Counted from the stretch's first letter, positions 8,951 through 15,971 are shown. The stretch is 21,680 nucleotides of DNA from Bacillota bacterium (GCA_023424995.1 JAFADH010000005.1:1-21680); one strand, 5' to 3'. The notes: generated by a model from the letters alone, not told the origin. Translations and numbers: made by a program.

Positions 8951-10429
8951 ATGAAACGAGCAAGAAAATTATTTGCAGTTTTACTGGTGCTTTCCATGAT
9001 ACTGTCCCTGGCCGCATGCAGTCAGGATGGCACATCAGATTCCGGCAGCCAGTCCGGTACGGAGAACCAGCCTACAAAAGGCACAGCGGAAGAGACGCCT
9101 ACAGAAGCCGCCACAGCTACGCCGGTTCCGGATAAATATGAAGCCTTTGACTTCGGGGGAAGAACAATCAGGGTAGCGCTCTGGTGGGACTATTTCTATA
9201 CCAGCGAGCACGATGATATCGGAGATGATCCGGGACTCAGCAATACGGAGACAGCCCAGCTGAAGCTTGATAATGTAAGAAGGATTGAAGAAAAATATAA
9301 ATGCAGGATTGAGTTTGTCAACCTGGGATGGCAGGGCGTTATCGACAGTATCAATACCTCCATCGCAGCCGGCACGCCGGAATGCGACATCTATCTGACG
9401 GACCTCCAGTTCGGTATACCTGCCGTATTCAACGGCCTGGCACAGGAGCTGTCGGCGATTGCCCCGGAGAACAGCGATCTGTTCGGCGACCGGCAGGTGA
9501 TACAGCCCATGACCATGGAAGGAATTGAGGGGACCTACCTTTTCAACGAACAGGGACTGCCTCAGACCGGTATATTCTTAGGATATAATGCGACCATGAT
9601 TCAGGATCTGGGACTTGAGGACCCGCAGCAGCTATATAAGGACGGCAAGTGGACCTGGGAGAAATTTGCCGAGCTGTGCAAGGCAGGAACCAGGGATACC
9701 GACGGTGACAGCGTACCGGATATCTATGGCTACGGCGGTATCTTTACCGATCTGACCAACGGTCTGGTTATGAATAACGGCGGCTCTATCGCAGGAAGCA
9801 AGACAGAGGGCTTAAGCTCGGCACCGGTTGTGGAAGCCTTTGAATTTATCAACCGCCTCTATAATGTGGACCAGTCTGCAAGGCCCTGGAACGGCGCTGA
9901 CTGGGACGATAACCTGCTGGCGTGGTCCGACGGCAAGGTTATGTTCTGGACGGCACAGGCATGGTCCCTAAAGCAGGAGATCGATGCTGCCATCGCAGAA
10001 GGTGCGGAGCTGCCCTTTGAGTTTCATGTGGTTCCCTATCCTCAGGGACCTAACGGGGACGGCACCAATTACAGCCCTTTTGCAGGCAACTGGTATATGA
10101 TCCCGGTTGGCGTTCAGGAAGCCGGCAAAGTATTGCAGATATTTGAAGAATTCTTAAATTGGCACGAAGGAGACCCGGAGTACAGAGATGATCCCACCTG
10201 GTTCGAGAGCTGCTTCCTGACACAGGAGGATGTTGATATTGCATTAAACTGCGGCGAGCACCTGAAGTTTGATCCGTGGGGTTCCCTGTCTCCTTATTAT
10301 GATTTCGGCGGTACTATCTGGTGGCCGATTGTAGTTAATAAGGATGCTACCGTAGCCCAGGCTGTGGAATCCGGAAAAGCCATGCTGCAGAATGCCCTGG
10401 ATAATTTCATATATAAGAATATCCAATAA
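8951..10429 (+). CDS. Lipoprotein extracellular solute-binding protein of sugar ABC transporter
   Basis: A 492-residue surface lipoprotein. AGGAGG at 8937-8942 precedes ATG 8951. The signal peptide ends in a lipobox LAAC with the lipidated Cys at residue 23, then a Ser/Thr/Glu-rich linker to about residue 60. The rest follows the family-1 solute-binding pattern: GRTIRVALWWDYF, then a segment for the first lobe with EEKYKCRIEFVNLGWQGVI, the characteristic KDGKWTWEKFAELCKAGTRD, and an aromatic-rich ligand region with LLAWSDGKVMFWTAQAWSL. DTDGDSVPDIYG (D249, D251, D253, D257) looks like a small calcium-binding loop. It lies 62 bases after the second permease pair and very likely supplies their substrate. 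The abundance of Trp fits oligosaccharide binding; the sugar itself is not determined. Confidence 0.93.
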   Translation: MKRARKLFAVLLVLSMILSLAACSQDGTSDSGSQSGTENQPTKGTAEETPTEAATATPVPDKYEAFDFGGRTIRVALWWDYFYTSEHDDIGDDPGLSNTETAQLKLDNVRRIEEKYKCRIEFVNLGWQGVIDSINTSIAAGTPECDIYLTDLQFGIPAVFNGLAQELSAIAPENSDLFGDRQVIQPMTMEGIEGTYLFNEQGLPQTGIFLGYNATMIQDLGLEDPQQLYKDGKWTWEKFAELCKAGTRDTDGDSVPDIYGYGGIFTDLTNGLVMNNGGSIAGSKTEGLSSAPVVEAFEFINRLYNVDQSARPWNGADWDDNLLAWSDGKVMFWTAQAWSLKQEIDAAIAEGAELPFEFHVVPYPQGPNGDGTNYSPFAGNWYMIPVGVQEAGKVLQIFEEFLNWHEGDPEYRDDPTWFESCFLTQEDVDIALNCGEHLKFDPWGSLSPYYDFGGTIWWPIVVNKDATVAQAVESGKAMLQNALDNFIYKNIQ

Positions 10430-10465
10430 TATATCGTACAAATAATATAATGCAGTGTCCGTCAT

Positions 10466-10493
10466 CCCCGGGGAGAGCCTGCTCTCTCCGGGA
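10466..10493 (+). terminator. GC-rich hairpin after the solute-binding protein gene
   Basis: CCCGGGGAGAG at 10467-10477 pairs with CTCTCTCCGGG at 10482-10492 across a CCTG loop, an 11-bp stem with one G-T wobble, 37 bases after the binding protein stop. No T-run follows, so it may be a partial terminator or an mRNA-stabilising stem that keeps binding-protein transcript levels high, rather than a full stop. Confidence 0.45.
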
Positions 10494-10660
10494 GGAACCT
10501 GCGGGATTTGCTGAGTTTAAACTATCAGTAATTTTTATGAGACCAATCGGATATAAAGTACCGGAGCGGGAGAATATCAGAAGGTAAATAATGGATTATC
10601 AAGATAACTGCCCTTAAGTCGAAAATCAGGAAATTATCCTTTCTATAGACATATTTTACT

Positions 10661-10680
10661 TATAAAAAGCTGCCGCGGCA
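10661..10680 (+). promoter_or_regulatory. Possible -10 box and palindromic operator before the GH26 gene
   Basis: TATAAA at 10661-10666 is followed directly by the 10-base perfect palindrome TGCCGCGGCA at 10671-10680, which would lie over the transcription start. Palindromes with a central CG are typical of LacI-family operators, so repression by a sugar-responsive LacI-type protein is possible. No clear -35 box lies 16-18 bases upstream and no regulator gene is in the window, so this remains tentative. Confidence 0.3.
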
Positions 10681-10729
10681 TGCTGTATGGTATGAGCGTC
10701 ACGCAGGCAGAGGAATGGAGGTTACCGCA

Positions 10730-12355
10730 GTGAGATACATAATACGGATGATATCCATATGGTTATTATCCATAACGATACTGGCCGGGTGCAATAACAG
10801 GACAGATATTACGGCAGATGATATGGCAAAGGCTACAATTGCGCCGGGAGCACAGGCTGCAGGGGAAAACGGCTCTGTCACGGAAGCCGGCGGCGAGATA
10901 AGCGATACGGATGCACAGGAGAATACGGATCCGGCCGGGACTGTAAATACGGCAGGCGGTGCGGATCCGGATTATGACCCTGAATTCACACAGGTATATG
11001 AAGCGGAAGAGGCAGCATTTACCGGGAATATGAAGGAGGAAAGCATAAAGCAGGGCTTTACCGGCACGGGATATCTGACAGGAATGCAGGAAGATGGCGA
11101 CACGGTTACTTTTACCATAACTGTTCCCGGAGAAGGAGCCTATGATTTTAATTTCATCAGTGCGGGTAATACCGGTCATAAGGAAAATAATGTTCTTGTG
11201 GACGGTGCCAATGTGGGAATGGCCATTGTGGATAGCAATGATTTTACGGATTCCGTACTGAAAAGAGTATATCTGACCGCCGGGGAGCATCAGGTCATGA
11301 TGACTAAGAGCTGGGGATGGATCTTCTTGGACTCGTTGGTTATTACGGCTTCCGAACCCGCAGACAGGACCATATATGAGGTAAGTGCCGGCCTGGTGGA
11401 TCCGGACGCATCGGACAGGGCTAAGCGGCTTATGAAATATCTGACGGATGTGTACGGGGATTATATCATATCCGGACAGTATGGGGATATGGGGATCTTA
11501 GGCGCCGAGTTCAACCTCATTAAGGAGCAGACGGGAAAATATCCGGCCATGCTTGGCTTGGACTTTATTGAATATACGCCGTCGAGAGCGGCCAACGGTT
11601 CCAAAAGCTTCGATGTAGAATATGCGTTGAAATTCGACCAGGAGGGAGGAATCGTTACTTTCTGCTGGCATTGGAACGCACCGGAGAAATATCTGGTCAA
11701 CAGCGGTGATAAGCCCTGGTGGAGAGGCTTCTATACCGACAGTACCACCATAAGTCTGAAGAAGATCATGGACGGTGAGGATACCGAGGGCTATGACCTG
11801 CTGATCCGGGATATGGATGCAATTGCAGAACAGTTGAAGATACTTCAGGCAGCAGACATTCCGATACTGTGGAGACCGCTGCATGAGGCCAGCGGAGGCT
11901 GGTTCTGGTGGGGAGCATCGGGCCCGGAGGCATATATCAGGCTGTACCGGCTGCTCTATGACCGGCTGGTGAATTACCACGGAATCCATAACCTGATCTG
12001 GGTATGGAACGGCCAGGCGAAGGACTGGTATCCCGGTGATGAATATGCGGATATCGTGGGCTTTGACAATTATCCCGGGGAGCGGGTCTATTCCGCCCAG
12101 GCAAACCGTTTTAACGATCTGATTGAGTGGCTGGGAGATACCAGAAAGCTGGTGGCCATGACGGAGAACGGTCCGTTATTTGACCCGGAGCCGGCATACA
12201 GGGATAATGCCATGTGGTCTTATTTCGGGACCTGGGAGCAGGAATTTGCCTTAACGGAGCAATATACGGAGTTTGATATGTTAAAGAAGGTATATAACAG
12301 CCATAAGGTGATTACCCTGGACGAACTGCCGGAGCTTAAGACCTATGGTGATTAG
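10730..12355 (+). CDS. Surface lipoprotein beta-mannanase: CBM35-like module plus GH26 catalytic domain
   Basis: GTG at 10730 is the better start (541 residues): GGAGG at 10717-10721 lies 8 bases before it, whereas the in-frame ATG at 10715 overlaps that ribosome site. The signal peptide ends in lipobox LAGC (lipidated Cys21), followed by an acidic, Ala/Gly/Thr-rich linker to about 85. Residues about 87-206 resemble a CBM35 beta-sandwich (YEAEEAAFTGN, GTGYLTGMQEDGDTVTFTI, WIFLDSLVI). The rest is GH26: the acid/base Glu386 in WRPLHEASGGWFWWG, HNLIWVWNGQ, GFDNYPGE, and the nucleophile Glu479 in VAMTENGP. GH26 enzymes with these motifs hydrolyse internal beta-1,4-mannosidic bonds of mannan and glucomannan. 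It would work at the cell surface and feed oligosaccharides to the transporters upstream. GH26 also includes rare other specificities, so mannan is likely but not certain. Confidence 0.9.
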   Translation: MRYIIRMISIWLLSITILAGCNNRTDITADDMAKATIAPGAQAAGENGSVTEAGGEISDTDAQENTDPAGTVNTAGGADPDYDPEFTQVYEAEEAAFTGNMKEESIKQGFTGTGYLTGMQEDGDTVTFTITVPGEGAYDFNFISAGNTGHKENNVLVDGANVGMAIVDSNDFTDSVLKRVYLTAGEHQVMMTKSWGWIFLDSLVITASEPADRTIYEVSAGLVDPDASDRAKRLMKYLTDVYGDYIISGQYGDMGILGAEFNLIKEQTGKYPAMLGLDFIEYTPSRAANGSKSFDVEYALKFDQEGGIVTFCWHWNAPEKYLVNSGDKPWWRGFYTDSTTISLKKIMDGEDTEGYDLLIRDMDAIAEQLKILQAADIPILWRPLHEASGGWFWWGASGPEAYIRLYRLLYDRLVNYHGIHNLIWVWNGQAKDWYPGDEYADIVGFDNYPGERVYSAQANRFNDLIEWLGDTRKLVAMTENGPLFDPEPAYRDNAMWSYFGTWEQEFALTEQYTEFDMLKKVYNSHKVITLDELPELKTYGD

Positions 12356-12416
12356 GCATGCCATACATTAAAATAAACCATAAATTTTACTATTAATTAT
12401 AAGGCGAGGAGAGTAA

Positions 12417-13442
12417 ATGATGAGTAAAGTAAAAATGTTGACCGGTAACTTACCGAACATACCCTGGCAGGAGAAGCCGGCAGACTGTGCGGGGCCCGTA
12501 TGGAGATATACCGAGAATCCGATCATTGGCCGTAACCCCCTTCCCGGTGTTGCGCGTATTTTTAACAGTGCGGTAGTACCCTATAAGGGAGAATTCATCG
12601 GGGTATTCCGGGGAGAACAGACGGACGGTGTTCCTCACCTGTATCTGGGCTACAGCAGGGATGCAGTCCGCTGGACCTTTGAGAAGGAGAGGATCAGGCT
12701 GGTGAATGAAAAAGGGGAGCCCTATATGCCCCGCTACGCATATGATCCCCGTCTGATCCAGGTGGAGGATACCTATTACATTATCTGGTGCACTGATTTC
12801 TACGGTGCCGCGCTGGGTATTGCCAGGACAACGGATTTTAAGACCTTTGTAAGACTGGAGAATCCCTTCCTTCCCTTTACCAGGAATGGTGTCCTCTTCC
12901 CGAGAAAGATAAACGGCAGCTTCGTATTGCTCTCCCGGCCCAGCGACAGCGGACATACTCCCTTTGGAGATATCTTCTTAAGCGAAAGCCCGGACATGAT
13001 ACACTGGGGAAGACACAGGCATGTAATGTCCAGAGGCTATAACCAATGGTGGCAGTCCTTAAAGATCGGAGGAGGAGCCGCTCCCATAGAGACAAGCGAA
13101 GGCTGGCTGATGTTCTATCACGGGGTAAGCGGTACCTGCAACGGCTATGTATACAGCATGGGTGCCTGCATTCTGGATATTGATAATCCTGCTGTCGTTA
13201 AGTACAGAAGCAAAAGCTTTGTCCTGACTCCGGAGACCTGGTATGAGGAGAGAGGCTTTGTTCCGAATGTAGTGTTCCCCTGTGCTGCGCTGAGCGATGC
13301 GGAAACAGGAAGGATCGCGATCTATTATGGTGCGGCGGACAGCTATGTCAGCCTGGCATTTACAACCGCCGATGATATTATTGAGTATGTAAAGGTGAAT
13401 GACAATGCTAATCTGGACGACATGAATGACGGGATCATGTGA
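12417..13442 (+). CDS. GH130 beta-1,4-mannooligosaccharide phosphorylase
   Basis: A cytoplasmic 341-residue enzyme without signal peptide. GAGGAG at 12406-12411 serves either ATG 12417 or ATG 12420; the difference is one residue. The pattern is that of GH130, a five-bladed propeller: WRYTENPIIGRNPLPGVARI, FNSAVVPYKGEFIGVFR, and YDPRLIQVEDTYYI, where Asp110 is the likely general acid. Later come GRHRHVMSRG, WLMFYHGVSG and IAIYYGAADSYV. The opening PWQEKPADC resembles GH130 subfamily 2 phosphorylases, which use phosphate to release mannose 1-phosphate from the non-reducing end of beta-1,4-mannooligosaccharides; subfamily 1 prefers mannosyl-glucose. It lies between GH26 and GH113 genes, which supports mannan use. 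The gene ends with tandem stops TGA TAA. Confidence 0.88.
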   Translation: MMSKVKMLTGNLPNIPWQEKPADCAGPVWRYTENPIIGRNPLPGVARIFNSAVVPYKGEFIGVFRGEQTDGVPHLYLGYSRDAVRWTFEKERIRLVNEKGEPYMPRYAYDPRLIQVEDTYYIIWCTDFYGAALGIARTTDFKTFVRLENPFLPFTRNGVLFPRKINGSFVLLSRPSDSGHTPFGDIFLSESPDMIHWGRHRHVMSRGYNQWWQSLKIGGGAAPIETSEGWLMFYHGVSGTCNGYVYSMGACILDIDNPAVVKYRSKSFVLTPETWYEERGFVPNVVFPCAALSDAETGRIAIYYGAADSYVSLAFTTADDIIEYVKVNDNANLDDMNDGIM

Positions 13443-13448
13443 TAAGTA

Positions 13449-13479
13449 ACAGGGGATGCACTTCGTGTGAATCCCCTGT
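13449..13479 (+). terminator. Hairpin between GH130 and GH113 genes
   Basis: ACAGGGGAT at 13449-13457 pairs perfectly with ATCCCCTGT at 13471-13479; the inside is GCACTTCGTGTGA, which can add a short CAC/GTG pairing. It starts 6 bases after the GH130 stop. No T-run follows, so it could be a weak terminator or a stem that separates the expression of GH130 from GH113. Confidence 0.45.
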
Positions 13480-13531
13480 CTGCAAAGCTCAATATTAGAA
13501 TGAAGGACATGAGGAAAGGCAGGATAACGAG

Positions 13532-14500
13532 ATGTGGATGAAGGGCTTTACCTATGGTTGGAGATGCAGGAGAGGGATGTACCGGACAGAGAAGGCGGTC
13601 AGATCCCGGGAGCTGTTATATGATCTGGGGATCAATTGGATGTGTCTGGCCTTTTCCGTGACGCAGAAGAGCTTTTCCTCCACCGAGATATTATTCGATT
13701 ACCGGTATACGGTTACGGACAAGGACATTACCGCTGCCATCCGGCATGCACATGACAAAGGTGTAAAGGTATGCTTAAAGCCGGTGATCAACTGTGCCGA
13801 CGGTATGTGGCGGGCTTTTATTGATTTTCCGGACAGTGACATGATGGGGAAGGACCGTTATTGGGACCAATGGTTTGAAAGCTATGAGGCTTTCCTGTGC
13901 CACTATGCCGAGCTGGCACAGGATACGGGCTGTGAGATGTTCTGCATCGGCTGTGAGATGAGCGGAACGGAGCGGAAAGAGGAGCATTGGCGCAGGCTGA
14001 TCAAAAAGATAAGAACCATCTATTCCGGTCCCGTCGTATACAATACCAACCACGGCAGGGAGGATGAGGTCGGATGGTTCGATGCCGTGGATTATATCGG
14101 CATAAGTGCATATTTTAAGGTGGCAAAGGTTCCCGGCGATACCAGGGAGAATATGCTTGCGGCATGGAAGAAGGTCGGCGGGCATATGGAAGCGCTGAGT
14201 GAGAGATACGGGAAGCAGATCATCTTTGCGGAGATCGGCTGCAGAAGTGCCAGGGGCTGTGCCATGATGCCCTGGGATTTCACCCACGTGGAGTTTGAGA
14301 GAAGTGAAGAGGAGCAGGCGGACTTTTATGACTCCTGCCTGGAAGCCTTCCATCAGGAGCCCTGGTTTGCAGGAGCCTTCTGGTGGGACTGGAGCACGGA
14401 GGTCTATGATACGGCGGAGGAAGCAGGGAGGAATACGGGCTTTGATATCCATCGGAAGAAGGCGGAAGCTGTGATAAGGTACTGGTACAAAAAGGAATAA
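13532..14500 (+). CDS. GH113-like cytoplasmic beta-mannanase / mannooligosaccharide hydrolase
   Basis: A 322-residue protein with no signal peptide, so probably cytoplasmic. AGGA at 13521-13524 is 7 bases before ATG 13532; an in-frame ATG at 13538 is a second option. It fits a (beta/alpha)8 clan GH-A fold of family 113: KGFTYGWRCRRGMY at the first strand, INWMCLAFSVTQKSF, GVKVCLKPVINCADGMWR, then the acid/base Glu142 in CIGCEMSGTE and the nucleophile Glu234 in IIFAEIGCRS, with FAGAFWWDWSTE at the last strand. GH113 enzymes hydrolyse beta-1,4-mannosidic bonds and act well on short mannooligosaccharides. Inside the cell it could shorten imported chains for the GH130 phosphorylase. It lies 89 bases downstream of the GH130 gene and a hairpin. 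The family call is firm; endo versus exo action is not readable. Confidence 0.85.
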   Translation: MWMKGFTYGWRCRRGMYRTEKAVRSRELLYDLGINWMCLAFSVTQKSFSSTEILFDYRYTVTDKDITAAIRHAHDKGVKVCLKPVINCADGMWRAFIDFPDSDMMGKDRYWDQWFESYEAFLCHYAELAQDTGCEMFCIGCEMSGTERKEEHWRRLIKKIRTIYSGPVVYNTNHGREDEVGWFDAVDYIGISAYFKVAKVPGDTRENMLAAWKKVGGHMEALSERYGKQIIFAEIGCRSARGCAMMPWDFTHVEFERSEEEQADFYDSCLEAFHQEPWFAGAFWWDWSTEVYDTAEEAGRNTGFDIHRKKAEAVIRYWYKKE

Positions 14501-14581
14501 TTGTTGAATTTAACTGGCATATTCTCTCAGCTTCATTGATATAAATTACTGTAAATGGACCGATGAGGCAGGTGTTGTCCG

Positions 14582-15166
14582 GTGGATGATTTTGAATTAA
14601 AAAGAACCATATATGACTATATCAAGGAGATATGCCATTATAGCCAGATGCAGGTATTTGCTACATCTTCCTACCAGAGAAATTATTTTCAACAGCAGAT
14701 CGATGATACCATTAACGGCTTTATTCATTTTCTCCTGGAAAGGGACGAACTGGTGAAGCAGCAGCATCAGCTGGCCGGGCAGGTTGCTCTGCTGCAGCAG
14801 GAAGAACAAAGAGGCAGGAGCACGAAGCCGCCGGGAGATAATACGGAACAGCCGCCAGGCGGGCTTGTGAGGCAGCTGGCCGCAGACGCGAAATCCTCCG
14901 TAACCCTGACTTCAGGAACAGCTTGTCCCAGAAGGATCACACAGGACGAACTGGCATGGAATGACGGAAGCGACGGCAGGAATGCTTATATAGCTGTGAA
15001 CGGAATGGTCTACGATGTAAGCGCGGTGCCCCAATGGAGCGGAGGAATGCATTATAACGGCCTGCGGGCAGGTCATGACCTGACGGATGAGTTTACCATG
15101 TGCCATAATGATGTGCCTGGTATTCTCGGCAGACTTCCGGTTGTCGGAGTACTTGAAGACAGATAA
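14582..15166 (+). CDS. Cytochrome b5-like heme/steroid-binding domain protein with N-terminal coiled coil
   Basis: A 194-residue protein starting at GTG 14582; an in-frame stop at 14564-14566 and no other start leave little choice, and AGGCAGGTG lies just upstream. Residues about 1-75 are helical and Gln/Glu-rich (QQQIDDTINGFIHFLLERDE, HQLAGQVALLQQEEQR), probably a coiled coil. A Pro/Gly-rich linker follows. Residues about 118-192 match the small prokaryotic cytochrome-b5-like family: ITQDELAWNDGSDGRNAYIA, VNGMVYDVSAVPQW, GGMHYNGLRAGHDLTDEF, CHND, LPVVGVLED. His157 and His175 are the likely heme ligands, with His165 another candidate. There is no signal peptide. It lies 81 bases after GH113, but its link to mannan use is doubtful. 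Partner and redox role are unknown. Confidence 0.8.
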   Translation: MDDFELKRTIYDYIKEICHYSQMQVFATSSYQRNYFQQQIDDTINGFIHFLLERDELVKQQHQLAGQVALLQQEEQRGRSTKPPGDNTEQPPGGLVRQLAADAKSSVTLTSGTACPRRITQDELAWNDGSDGRNAYIAVNGMVYDVSAVPQWSGGMHYNGLRAGHDLTDEFTMCHNDVPGILGRLPVVGVLEDR

Positions 15167-15190
15167 AGAGGGTGTTGTTAACACCCTCTT
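15166..15190. terminator. Bidirectional terminator hairpin shared by convergent genes
   Basis: AAGAGGGTGTT (15166-15176) pairs perfectly with AACACCCTCTT (15180-15190) across a 3-base GTT loop. The stop of the b5-like gene (15164-15166) ends at the stem base, and the stop of the opposing Cys-rich gene (15178-15180) lies in the loop. Neither side has a long T-run, though the minus side continues TTTATCT. Confidence 0.7.
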
Positions 15191-15603
15191 GCGTTATGGC
15201 AGAACGCTGCAATACTGTCAAGCGGTATATCACATATTGTACTGTTCGAACGGGAACACCCGTTATTACCGCCGTTATTGCCGCCGTTATTACCGCATCC
15301 TCCTCCGCCGAAGCTCATTCCCATGAGATTGCCTCTGAGGCCTCCGTCATCCAAATCACCGCAGACGCTTGTGGATAAGGGATTCGACGGAGCTGATCCC
15401 GTATCGGTTACCAGTCTGCAAAAACACGGACCCACACAGATTAAAATACCCGTGAAGCCGCAGCCGGAAGCTCCGCCGCTGGTAGTAAATATGGTCACGG
15501 TCTCCCCTATGAAATTACTCATCTGCCTTGCGAGTGTTCCCTGGCATGAGTTTGCGTTATTGTTAAAACCGCTGTTAAAATCATTACTGCCGCATCTTGA
15601 CAT
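15178..15603 (-). CDS. Cys/Gly-rich small protein of unknown function (paralog A)
   Basis: Starts at ATG 15603-15601, with AAAGGAGGA at 15611-15619 just upstream, giving 141 residues; the longer frame from 15687 would read through the upstream gene's end. An Asn/Ser-rich N-terminus (NDFNSGFNNNANSC) precedes a core FIGETVTIFTTSGGASGCGF, TGILICVGPCFCRLVTDTG, APSNPLS. A Gly/Asn insertion follows, encoded in part by three 12-base repeats at 15262-15297, then ICDIPLDSIAAFCHNARGC at the end. The core resembles a small Sm/SH3-like barrel of the kind seen in some spore-associated small proteins (DUF2642 type), which is inference. Six Cys positions are shared with the paralog upstream. No signal peptide. 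Function unknown. Confidence 0.72.
   Translation of the reverse strand: MSRCGSNDFNSGFNNNANSCQGTLARQMSNFIGETVTIFTTSGGASGCGFTGILICVGPCFCRLVTDTGSAPSNPLSTSVCGDLDDGGLRGNLMGMSFGGGGCGNNGGNNGGNNGCSRSNSTICDIPLDSIAAFCHNARGC
15262..15297 (-). repeat. Three 12-base tandem repeats coding Asn-Asn-Gly-Gly
   Basis: Three copies of a 12-base unit (GTTATTACCGCC on the plus strand; second copy has G for A, third ends in A) encode the NNGG repeats of the Cys/Gly-rich protein A. The paralog B lacks this stretch, so it looks like a repeat expansion inserted within a conserved core. Confidence 0.75.
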
Positions 15604-15634
15604 ATACTTTTCCTCCTTTACATTGTCTATATAG

Positions 15635-15925
15635 TTAACATATCGCATTACGGCAGAATGCCGCAATTTTATCGATTGGAATATCACATATTGAACCTAC
15701 GGAATATATGGGTGGGTAATCCCTGTCTCTGCCACCTCTTTGATTACCACAGATTACTTCACTCAGTGGATTGCTTGGAGCGGTTCCAAGTCTGTTCACC
15801 AGAGTGATAAAGCACGGATTTACGCGTAATAATACTCCTGTAAACCCGCATCCGGAGGCACCGCCGCTGGTGGTGAATACGGTAACCGTCTGCCCGATGA
15901 ATCGATTAAGTTCATCGATACACAT
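15635..15925 (-). CDS. Cys-rich small protein of unknown function (paralog B)
   Basis: ATG at 15925-15923 with AAAGGAGGAA at 15931-15940 gives 96 residues; the frame upstream to 16012 overlaps hairpins in the leader and has no ribosome site. The core is FIGQTVTVFTTSGGASGCGF, TGVLLRVNPCFITLVNRLG, TAPSNPLSEVICGN, ending IDKIAAFCRNAIC. It is clearly a paralog of the gene 31 bases downstream on the same strand, and the pair is likely one transcription unit reading B then A. It differs by a short, charged RGGRDRDYPP segment where A has Gly/Asn repeats. A small beta-barrel is suggested by the alternating pattern. Conserved Cys could bind metal or form disulfides. Function unknown. Confidence 0.72.
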   Translation of the reverse strand: MCIDELNRFIGQTVTVFTTSGGASGCGFTGVLLRVNPCFITLVNRLGTAPSNPLSEVICGNQRGGRDRDYPPIYSVGSICDIPIDKIAAFCRNAIC

Positions 15926-15953
15926 GATATTTCCTCCTTTTCTGCCAGATTGC

Positions 15954-15971
15954 ATCACCTGCTTAGGTGAT
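15954..15971 (-). promoter_or_regulatory. Leader hairpin before Cys-rich paralog B
   Basis: ATCACCT (15954-15960) and AGGTGAT (15965-15971) form a perfect 7-bp stem around a 4-base loop, 13 bases upstream of the ribosome site. A second inverted repeat, TATGATTTC/GAAATCATA, spans 15990-16021 with a 14-base interior. They may be an mRNA leader stem and an operator; nothing more can be said from sequence. Confidence 0.35.

Larger units (their letters stand above)
10430..10729. other. 300-base intergenic leader between the transporter and the mannan enzymes
   Basis: No confident protein gene is present. Besides the hairpin at 10466-10493 it contains the 8-bp palindrome GTTTAAAC near 10515, an inverted repeat TTATC-AA-GATAA at 10596-10607, and an 8-codon mini-ORF at 10591-10617 (MDYQDNCP, stop TAA) with an AGAAGG site upstream. 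A TATAAA box lies at 10661-10666 and a perfect palindrome TGCCGCGGCA at 10671-10680. The region is long enough to carry a promoter and control site for the GH26 gene. None of these elements is proven, and the -35 match is poor. Confidence 0.4.

Noticed and set aside
10430..10729. Riboswitch in the leader of the GH26 gene
   Set aside because: No conserved core of a riboswitch class that I know could be recognised; only simple stems and palindromes are seen.
13775..14452. 225-codon open frame on the minus strand
   Set aside because: It mirrors the GH113 gene, whose active-site motifs are intact; the antisense product has no recognisable pattern.
15262..15297. Short tandem repeats as a CRISPR or other array
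   Set aside because: The 12-base units have no spacers and keep the reading frame of a protein, so they are coding repeats.
15278..15634. Pro-rich 118-codon plus-strand frame
   Set aside because: It is antisense to the Cys-rich paralog A; its Pro-rich start is the complement of the Gly/Asn repeats.
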